NCBI GenBank assembly: GCA_013331125.1
Contig: DUGW01000087.1
Coordinates: 1-5,830 of the forward strand
Direction of reading: 5' to 3'
DNA: 5,830 nt
Source of the DNA: Candidatus Woesearchaeota archaeon
GTDB lineage: Archaea > Nanoarchaeota > Nanoarchaeia > Woesearchaeales > UBA11576
The translations under genes and the position numbers were made by a program. Below, one piece after another: positions 1-4,282 of this stretch (the first letter of the stretch is position 1; each line of letters opens with the position of its first letter). A model generated the notes under the pieces. The model was not told where the DNA came from. It ran no database searches and saw nothing but the letters and a program-made list of their open reading frames with translations.

Positions 1-482
1 GTTATCTCTCCGTCCCTTACCTTTTCAAAGAATCTCTGTGCCTCTGTCCCTTTGAAGTATTCCAGCAGCTCATCATATGATGCCTCTTCTTTGTTTCCTA
101 GGTTCGGCTTCAGTACCCCTGCAAGTATCTTTATCGCAGTCGACTTCCCTATTCCGTTGACCCCGACCACTCCAACGACCTTTCCGAATATCGGTGTGGG
201 CAGAGAGAATAGCGCGAATCCGTTGTCTCCGTACCTGTGTATCGGTTCTCTTGTCAGCTCTTCTGGCAGGTTTATGATGTCTATCGCCTGGAATGGGCAC
301 CTGTTCGGGCATATCCCGCATCCTATGCATAGTTTTTCATCTATCTTGGCCTTTTTTGTCACAGGGTCTTCCTGTATGCAGTCTTCCCCTTTCCTGTTTA
401 TGGGGCATAGTTTTGCGCATAGGAACCCTCCGCACCCTATCGGGTTGCATTCACTTTTCTTTACTATGGCTATTCTTGTCAT
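1..482 (-). CDS. abce1: ABCE1/Rli ribosome-recycling ATPase, N-terminal part (runs off window)
   Basis: The 160 visible residues start at the ATG at 482 and leave the window at base 1. They begin MTRIAIVKKSECNP. A first Fe-S cluster follows (C12, C17, C22, C26-P), then a second, CIGCGICPNRCP (C52, C55, C58, C62). The family hallmark INLPEEL (70-76) leads into HRYGDNGF, and Walker A GVNGIGKST is at 107-115. This order, two 4Fe-4S clusters before the first ABC domain, is diagnostic of ABCE1. From family knowledge, it splits post-termination ribosomes into subunits using ATP, together with aRF1/aPelota, in the cytoplasm. Most of the first ABC domain and all of the second lie outside. The first cluster has C-x4-C-x4-C-x3-C spacing, one residue longer than the human x4-x3-x3. 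The gene may be co-transcribed with the PP-loop gene 55 bases upstream or use its own weak TATA box at 505-513. Confidence 0.96.
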   Translation of the reverse strand, partial: MTRIAIVKKSECNPIGCGGFLCAKLCPINRKGEDCIQEDPVTKKAKIDEKLCIGCGICPNRCPFQAIDIINLPEELTREPIHRYGDNGFALFSLPTPIFGKVVGVVGVNGIGKSTAIKILAGVLKPNLGNKEEASYDELLEYFKGTEAQRFFEKVRDGEI

Positions 483-504
483 ATCCTGCCGAGAATCAGT
501 GGTT

Positions 505-513
505 TTTTAATAA
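505..513 (-). promoter_or_regulatory. Weak TATA-like box before abce1
   Basis: On the minus strand this reads TTATTAAAA. Its last base (505) is 23 bases before the A of the abce1 ATG (482), the same spacing as the clear TATA boxes in this window. No strong Shine-Dalgarno sequence precedes the ATG; the bases just before it read GGCAGGAT. A leaderless mRNA from here is plausible, but the box is degenerate and read-through from the upstream gene is an alternative. Confidence 0.4.
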
Positions 514-537
514 TTTTGCTGTTATTGGCCTTTATGG

Positions 538-1989
538 CTAGTTATTGTCTATCTCTACGACTTCGCTTTCTGATGGTTGTTTGAGCCTGAAATATCTTGG
601 TAATGCTGTACCTTCAAGTGTGCTTTCTATTATGTCCATCACTTTTGCCCTTAGATCGTATGGTAATGTTATGGTCTCGTATGCCGTGAATTGTTCAGCG
701 AATCTCTTCTTGAAGTTGTCATCCACGTACTTGTATGCCTTTGTCTTGCTGAATTCCTCCAGGACCTCGCCTTTGGCCCCCCTTTTCATCGCCATGTAGA
801 GCCCTAATGCCTGGTCTTCTGACAGTATGTCAGATCCGTCATATGAATAGTTCTCTGTGTTTCCGAACACCACGAAGTGCTCTTTGCTCTCTTTTGTGAA
901 CATGTCTTTTGGGAACCCCACCCTTGTCTCATCTATCCCTAACGCCTTGAAGTGTGTGTACATCGTCGCGCATTTTGAGCAGTCTGCGCACCATCTTGTC
1001 TCTGTCTTCTGATCGTCGCAGAAGCATGACATCTGTAGTTTTGCCAGTCCAGGGTATCTTTCATGCAGTACCTTTGTCACTGCGATCTCCTGTAACGGCC
1101 CGACAAGGCTTCCTACCTCAAGGTTTCCTTTGGTCATTGTCTGGCTGACTATGTTCATGAGTTTTGTCGCCTCTTGGCTCTGGTCTGACCAGAATAGGCT
1201 CCTGAACCCCTCTTTGTCGTATTGGTACAGGTCGCACCCATACTCGTTTCCGAAGAACACGTAGTCTGCGTCATATTGCTGTGCTACCGGCAGCACCATG
1301 AGCGTGTATGATAGGAACTGTACTCCTGCTCCCCAGTTGACGTCATCTCCGCATATGAACCTTAATTTTGCTGCTTCATTCCTTATTTTTATGACTTCCA
1401 GGCCATAGTCCTGTTTGAGCTCTTCAAGTATCAGCTCTTTGTGCTTGCTCTCTGATGATTCTGGGTCTTCGTCTATATATATCAGGATCGGTCTTATCCC
1501 TAATTCCAGGCACATCCCTAATGTAAGTAGGCTCTCTTTGCCTGCGGTGAACAGTATCAGTGCTGCGGGTTTTTTCTTTGAGCTGGTCTTTGCCTTCTTT
1601 CCGAAGTCAGGCAGCACTGCGTCATAGCTTGAGAACACGAATTTTGTGTTGAAGAAGCTTTTCATATAGTCTGTTGTCTTCTGGTTGTCTATTGTTGCTG
1701 TTGATGGTATGTCCAGCATAGTGCTCTTGTATGCGAATGTCTCGAAGAACGGAAGTGCGGTCTCGTAGACTATGCTTTTCTTTCCCATGGCTGCCGGGAG
1801 GTGCATCGTCTTCATGAATGTCAGGTTGTCGAGGAGAAGTTCCTTGTTTGCGGCGCTGAATCTCTTCCACATATCTCTCGGGTATGATATCTTGTATTCC
1901 TTTTTTCCTGTCTTTATCACTATGCCTTCTTCTGTGATCTCTGACCCGACAATGATTAGTTCGTCTTTTCTTATTTTTTCCATTGCCAT
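538..1989 (-). CDS. PP-loop superfamily ATPase-like protein with Cys cluster, function unknown
   Basis: This is a cytosolic protein of about 483 residues without signal peptide or membrane segment. Counted from the ATG at 1998, a PP-loop FTAGKESLL lies at 150-158. It resembles the SGGKDS loop of ATP pyrophosphatases, which adenylate a substrate, but has A for G and E for D. The region ILIYIDEDP after it looks like the next strand of the fold. A cysteine cluster, C325, C327, C337, C340 and C343 (WCADCSKC), could bind zinc or Fe-S. The order of nucleotide loop, then FFGNEYG, then WCxxCxKCxxxY recalls MurL-like and QueC-like proteins, but I cannot assign a substrate, and MurL's role in murein is unlikely in an archaeon. 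Three in-frame ATGs (1998, 1989, 1983) compete. The TATA box at 2016-2023 predicts transcription from about 1993, so 1998 is probably upstream of the transcript and 1989 is preferred. It ends TAG, 55 bases before abce1. Confidence 0.85.
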   Translation of the reverse strand: MAMEKIRKDELIIVGSEITEEGIVIKTGKKEYKISYPRDMWKRFSAANKELLLDNLTFMKTMHLPAAMGKKSIVYETALPFFETFAYKSTMLDIPSTATIDNQKTTDYMKSFFNTKFVFSSYDAVLPDFGKKAKTSSKKKPAALILFTAGKESLLTLGMCLELGIRPILIYIDEDPESSESKHKELILEELKQDYGLEVIKIRNEAAKLRFICGDDVNWGAGVQFLSYTLMVLPVAQQYDADYVFFGNEYGCDLYQYDKEGFRSLFWSDQSQEATKLMNIVSQTMTKGNLEVGSLVGPLQEIAVTKVLHERYPGLAKLQMSCFCDDQKTETRWCADCSKCATMYTHFKALGIDETRVGFPKDMFTKESKEHFVVFGNTENYSYDGSDILSEDQALGLYMAMKRGAKGEVLEEFSKTKAYKYVDDNFKKRFAEQFTAYETITLPYDLRAKVMDIIESTLEGTALPRYFRLKQPSESEVVEIDNN

Positions 1990-2015
1990 TAATGCCATTT
2001 ATGTGATATTTATTC

Positions 2016-2023
2016 TATATAAA
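2016..2023 (-). promoter_or_regulatory. TATA box of the PP-loop gene
   Basis: The minus strand reads AACATTTATATAG, containing TTTATATA with purine-rich bases upstream. The AACATTTATA part is shared with the boxes before RNase J and the COG1361-like gene. With the 23-base spacing seen elsewhere, transcription would start near 1993, four bases before the ATG at 1989. Confidence 0.7.
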
Positions 2024-2024
2024 T

Positions 2025-2212
2025 GTTTTTATGGTTTTCTTTCTTCTCGTCGGAGAATTGTATTCTTGTTTTTTTCATTTTTTGTCTGTTTTTTCTGATT
2101 TTTTGTGTTTTTCAACATTTTTTGCTTTTTGCCTGTTCAATATCTCCTCATCGTTTCATCCCCCTAATTTTTTGTGGCTGTCTTGTCATGAGTTTCTCTT
2201 TTGGACATTAAT
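2025..2212. other. T-rich divergent intergenic region with phased T-tracts
   Basis: This spacer separates the minus-strand PP-loop gene from the plus-strand zinc-ribbon gene. It holds no credible gene. Its core (2069-2130) has seven T-runs of 5-7 bases centred near 2072, 2080, 2091, 2101, 2110, 2120 and 2128, a mean spacing of about 9.3 bases. Near-helical spacing of A/T tracts is typical of intrinsically bent DNA. No plus-strand gene inside the window precedes it that would need termination here, so bending or architectural-protein binding between two divergent promoters is the simpler reading (inference). Confidence 0.5.
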
Positions 2213-2220
2213 TTTATATA
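2213..2220 (+). promoter_or_regulatory. TATA box of the zinc-ribbon gene
   Basis: TTTATATA ends at 2220 and the ATG begins at 2243, exactly 23 bases later, so transcription is predicted to start at or next to the start codon. No Shine-Dalgarno sequence precedes the ATG, in keeping with a leaderless mRNA. It is probably also the promoter for the tRNA downstream, which lacks a box of its own. Confidence 0.75.
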
Positions 2221-2242
2221 CTGGGATTTTCTCCTCTGTCTC

Positions 2243-2398
2243 ATGAAATGTGAGATATGCAAGTCAAAGGTCCAGGAGACTTTCCTGAACAAGCCGATAG
2301 GTACGGTTGTCAAGGACAAGAAAGGCAAGAAGCATACTGTCTGTTCTGGTTGTCAGAAGAGGCTTGGCTCGAAGTCTGCCATCCTTGAGCAGCTTTGA
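2243..2398 (+). CDS. Small zinc-ribbon protein, 51 residues, function unknown
   Basis: The 51-residue protein begins MKCEICKSKVQETFLNKPIG and ends SAILEQL. Two knuckles, C3-x2-C6 and C34-x2-C37 (CSGC), are 27 residues apart, the layout of a treble-clef or ribbon zinc site. The middle is lysine-rich (VKDKKGKKH), so nucleic-acid or ribosome binding is possible. I chose ATG 2243 because it is exactly 23 bases after the TATA box and directly starts the MKCEIC motif; longer readings of the frame would begin inside or upstream of the promoter. I recall similar short proteins in DPANN genomes without known function. It lies 15 bases upstream of a tRNA-Thr gene, apparently in the same transcript. The coding signal is good despite the length: a paired-cysteine motif, a clean start and a clean TGA stop. 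Confidence 0.8.
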   Translation: MKCEICKSKVQETFLNKPIGTVVKDKKGKKHTVCSGCQKRLGSKSAILEQL

Positions 2399-2413
2399 GT
2401 TTTGATGTTCTAT

Positions 2414-2505
2414 GCCCCCGTAGCATAGTAGCCAGGCGTCATCGCCCTACATATTGCGTCTGCCTCGTAAGCAGAAGGTCGCGAGTGCAACTCTCGCCGG
2501 GGGCT
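2414..2505 (+). tRNA. trnT: tRNA-Thr(CGU) with an enlarged D arm
   Basis: The acceptor stem GCCCCCG/CGGGGGC (2414-2420/2498-2504) is 7 of 7 paired. The anticodon stem TCTGC/GCAGA encloses loop CTCGTAA, giving anticodon CGT, which reads ACG (Thr). The variable loop is AGGTC and the T stem GCGAG/CTCGC is 5 of 5. Base 73 is T2505, as is usual for archaeal threonine tRNAs, and CCA is not encoded. U8, A14, G15, G26, A44, C48 and C56 are present. Two things are odd. The D arm (2423-2457) is 35 bases instead of about 16-18, so the gene is about 18 bases too long. The T loop TGCAACT has G at position 55 where U is nearly universal. A small intron in the D arm would restore a 73-base tRNA; a non-functional copy is possible but unlikely given the perfect stems. 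Confidence 0.88.
2428..2453 (+). other. Extra hairpin in the tRNA D arm, candidate small intron
   Basis: GTAG (2428-2431) pairs with CTAC (2447-2450), CCA (2432-2434) bulges, GGCG (2435-2438) pairs with CGCC (2443-2446), and TCAT forms the loop. Below it the D stem continues with TA/TA and GCA/TGC pairs around single bulges. A 4-bp helix with a 3-base bulge on its 5' strand resembles a relaxed bulge-helix-bulge site of archaeal tRNA endonuclease. Cutting after CC (2433) and after T2452 would remove 19 bases and leave a 16-base D arm ending A-TTGC. That product would have C rather than G at position 19, which counts against these exact cuts. GCGTC also repeats at 2436-2440 and 2456-2460, so an insertion by duplication is another reading. 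Confidence 0.5.
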
Positions 2506-2545
2506 TTATGTTTACTTTATCTTTCTAAGTTAGGTCTGCTTACAT

Positions 2546-2643
2546 GGGTGCTGCCTAGCGAGCTGCAGAGAAATGAAGGGAGCTATATCGCAGTTGGGCA
2601 ACATACAACGGTAAATAGTTCTGTGCGAGCGCAGCACCCCAGA
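2546..2643 (+). ncRNA. Candidate structured ncRNA between tRNA-Thr and RNase J
   Basis: GGGTGCTGC (2546-2554) pairs perfectly with GCAGCACCC (2631-2639), a 9-bp stem in an otherwise A/T-rich spacer. Inside, TGCAGA (2564-2569) can pair with TCTGTG (2620-2625) using two G-U pairs, followed by GCTAT/ATAGT (2582-2586/2615-2619, one G-U pair). Just after the lower stem comes C then AGA (2641-2643). A 9-bp lower stem, a pocket with 5-base and 9-base sides, an upper stem, and ANA about 15 bases below the pocket match the outline of an archaeal H/ACA guide RNA, but AGA is a variant box and I see no kink-turn. A weak TTTATCTT box (2516-2523) lies 23 bases before 2546. The strand is uncertain: the minus strand also has a TATA-like reading at 2679-2686. 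Confidence 0.5.
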
Positions 2644-2661
2644 ACGAAGATGGTCTATATT

Positions 2662-2678
2662 TGTTATTTCTGATAACA
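2662..2678. repeat. 17-bp inverted repeat abutting the RNase J TATA box
   Basis: TGTTAT (2662-2667) and ATAACA (2673-2678) are perfect inverted 6-base arms around a 5-base spacer TTCTG. The right arm ends one base before TTTATATA and covers the place where TFB contacts the BRE. The size and position fit an operator for a dimeric repressor. A/T-rich palindromes also arise by chance. Confidence 0.4.
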
Positions 2679-2686
2679 TTTATATA
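2679..2686 (+). promoter_or_regulatory. TATA box of the RNase J gene
   Basis: AACATTTATATA contains TTTATATA ending at 2686. Twenty-three bases on is A2709, the first base of the ATG that gives the N-terminus expected for RNase J. This promoter therefore favours a leaderless start at 2709 over the in-frame ATG at 2700, and an in-frame ATG at 2661 is upstream of the promoter. Confidence 0.8.
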
Positions 2687-2708
2687 CCTTTATGACTCAA
2701 TGACCCCC

Positions 2709-4046
2709 ATGCCTATCGAGATATGCACTGTCGGCGGCTTCAATGAGGTCGGTAAGAACATGACGGCCGTCCGTGTTGATGATGAGGTTGTCATAATAGA
2801 TATGGGTCTCCATCTTGATCCTTACATCAAGTATACCCAGGATTCTGACCTTGAAGAGGACATCTCACCCACCAAACTGATGAAGATAGGTGCTCTTCCT
2901 GACATCAAGCCCATAAAGTCTTGGCGCAATAAGGTGGTGGCTATCGTACCTACCCATGCCCATCTTGACCATGTCGGTGCCATCCCCTACCTTGCAGGCC
3001 GTTATGATGCTCCTATAATCTGCACCCCTTTCACTGCTGAGGTGATCAAGTCCATCTGTGCTGATGAGAAGATAACCCTTGACAACGAGATCAAGGTCCT
3101 GAATCCCAACAGTATGATCAATGTCTCTGATAAGCTCAAGGTTGAATTCATCAACATGACCCATTCCACTCCTCAGACAGTGATGGTCCTTCTTCACACC
3201 CCTTATGGTAAGGTGCTTTATGGTAATGATTTCAAGTTCGATAACCGTCCTGTCCTTGGCAAGAAGCCTAATTATGAGCGTCTTCAGAAGCTCAGGGATG
3301 AGGATGTTGTCTGTCTTATTGTCGATTCTACCAGGTCTGATGAGGCCCAGAAGACCCCTAGTGAGCAGGTCGCCAAGGAGATGCTCAAGGACATAATGCT
3401 TGGTACCAGTTCTGAAGGCAAGGCCATGATCGTCACCACTTTCTCTTCCCATCTTGCCCGTCTCCAGTCTATCATTGAGTTCGGCAAGAAGCTGGATAGG
3501 GAGATTGTCTTTCTTGGCAGGTCTTTGGCTAAATATGTGACTGCTGGTGAGAATATCGGTCTGATAAAGTTCTCTGAGGATGTCGATATTGTCAAGTACA
3601 AGAAGAAGATCAAGAAGCGCCTGAAGAAGATCTCTTCTGACCCTTCGAAATATCTGGTTGTCTGTACTGGTCATCAGGGTGAGGAGAAGTCTGTCCTTTC
3701 CCGTATCGCGAACAATGAGTTTGATTTCCGTCTTGGTCATGAGGACCATATCATCTTCTCTTGTGCTGTCATTCCTACTCCTCTTAACCGTGCTAACCGT
3801 GAGCTTCTTGAGTCCCGTCTGAAGTCTTTTGGTGTGCGTATCTTCAAGGATATCCATGTCTCTGGCCACGCTGCGAGGGAGGACTTGCGCGACCTCATCA
3901 ATATGGTCAAGCCTGACCACATAATCCCTGCCCATGGCGACATGTCTATGGCATCTTCGCTTGCAGAGCTCTGTACCGAGATGGGTTACAAGATAGGCGA
4001 GGATGTCCATATAATGCGTGACGGCCAGTTCATAGAATTCGAGTGA
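2709..4046 (+). CDS. rnj: Archaeal RNase J, beta-CASP metallo-beta-lactamase ribonuclease
   Basis: The protein has 445 residues, the usual size of archaeal RNase J, which lacks the C-terminal extension of the bacterial enzyme. It starts MPIEICTVGGFNEVGKNMTA, typical of the family. Metallo-beta-lactamase motifs are THAHLDH (82-88), MTHS (H152) and GNDFKFD (D174). Beta-CASP motifs are D206 in VDSTRS, H387 in VSGHA, and H409 in IPAHGD. TGHQGEE (320-326) lies in the RNA 5'-end binding region. All expected catalytic residues are present. Known members are zinc-dependent 5'-3' exoribonucleases with some endonuclease activity, acting on 5'-monophosphate RNA in the cytoplasm for mRNA turnover and RNA maturation. 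The gene has its own TATA box, a possible operator, and structured RNA elements on both sides. It is not close to another gene on the same strand, so it is probably monocistronic. Confidence 0.95.
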   Translation: MPIEICTVGGFNEVGKNMTAVRVDDEVVIIDMGLHLDPYIKYTQDSDLEEDISPTKLMKIGALPDIKPIKSWRNKVVAIVPTHAHLDHVGAIPYLAGRYDAPIICTPFTAEVIKSICADEKITLDNEIKVLNPNSMINVSDKLKVEFINMTHSTPQTVMVLLHTPYGKVLYGNDFKFDNRPVLGKKPNYERLQKLRDEDVVCLIVDSTRSDEAQKTPSEQVAKEMLKDIMLGTSSEGKAMIVTTFSSHLARLQSIIEFGKKLDREIVFLGRSLAKYVTAGENIGLIKFSEDVDIVKYKKKIKKRLKKISSDPSKYLVVCTGHQGEEKSVLSRIANNEFDFRLGHEDHIIFSCAVIPTPLNRANRELLESRLKSFGVRIFKDIHVSGHAAREDLRDLINMVKPDHIIPAHGDMSMASSLAELCTEMGYKIGEDVHIMRDGQFIEFE

Positions 4047-4071
4047 TTTCTGTCATTCCCATGGCTCCATC

Positions 4072-4077
4072 AAAAAA
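4072..4077 (-). terminator. T6 run after the structured element, minus-strand terminator candidate
   Basis: On the minus strand the 11-bp stem ends at 4081, then come AAA and TTTTTT. Archaeal RNA polymerase and FttA terminate at such U-runs. On the plus strand no comparable run follows the element, which favours minus-strand transcription. Confidence 0.45.
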
Positions 4078-4080
4078 TTT

Positions 4081-4199
4081 GTGTTGGCGCCTTTTCCGCA
4101 GGCCAACCTAAAATCCATCCTGGCCGTTAGCGGGGGTTGCCCCACCCGGGGAGGTAGGCCCTGCGAGAAATACCCAAAGCCGAGGACCGGTGCCAACAC
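4081..4199 (-). ncRNA. Candidate structured ncRNA downstream of RNase J
   Basis: GTGTTGGCGCC (4081-4091) pairs with GGTGCCAACAC (4189-4199) over 11 bp with one G-U. Within it CGCAGGCC plus ACCT (4097-4109) pairs with AGGT plus GGCCCTGCG (4152-4165), interrupted only by an A-A mismatch and a bulged C. The tip holds GGGG-TTG-CCCC (4133-4143). It is much richer in G and C than the flanks and has no convincing reading frame. At 119 bases it is near 5S rRNA size, but it has one arm, not two, and lacks 5S loop sequences; I see no RNase P or SRP signature. Strand: a T6 run follows on the minus side, and the self-complementary TATA box at 4244-4251 could start a minus transcript near 4221, giving about 150 bases. 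Plus-strand transcription as the RNase J 3' region remains possible. Confidence 0.5.
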
Positions 4200-4243
4200 T
4201 GAGCAGAGCGAGAGTTTGTAACTAACCAGTTTATCCCAAAACA

Positions 4244-4251
4244 TTTATAAA
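4244..4251. promoter_or_regulatory. Palindromic TATA box before the COG1361-like gene
   Basis: TTTATAAA is its own reverse complement. On the plus strand it sits in AAAACATTTATAAA, like the other boxes here, and 23 bases on is G4274, the first base of GTG-GTG-ATC-ATG. On the minus strand the same box would start transcription near 4221, just before the structured element. Confidence 0.7.
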
Positions 4252-4282
4252 CCCTAACCTCCCTGTTTCTCCTGTGGTGATC

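Noticed and set aside
52..510. 152-codon plus-strand frame opposite abce1
   Set aside because: The minus strand here encodes both Fe-S clusters and Walker A of ABCE1; the plus frame is a shadow.
2069..2130. Plus-strand transcription terminator cluster
   Set aside because: No plus-strand gene inside the window precedes it; divergent promoters flank it, so DNA curvature is the simpler explanation.
2436..2460. tRNA-targeted integration site marked by the GCGTC direct repeat
   Set aside because: The repeat is five bases, both copies lie inside the tRNA, and no integrase or element is nearby.
2395..2673. 92-codon plus-strand frame over tRNA-Thr and the spacer
   Set aside because: It runs through the tRNA and a stem-loop region, has no promoter or ribosome site, and its sequence reflects RNA structure.
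2865..4010. 381-codon open frame on the minus strand opposite RNase J
   Set aside because: It is antisense to a gene with all catalytic motifs, has no promoter or motif of its own, and is explained by the codon use of rnj, which avoids the codons that give stops in that frame.
4081..4199. 5S rRNA because of the 119-base length and long closing stem
   Set aside because: Only one internal arm is formed and the conserved loop B/C sequences of 5S are absent on both strands.
4053..4244. 63-codon minus-strand frame over the second structured element
   Set aside because: The 11-bp stem and internal helices explain the sequence better, and the peptide has no family feature.
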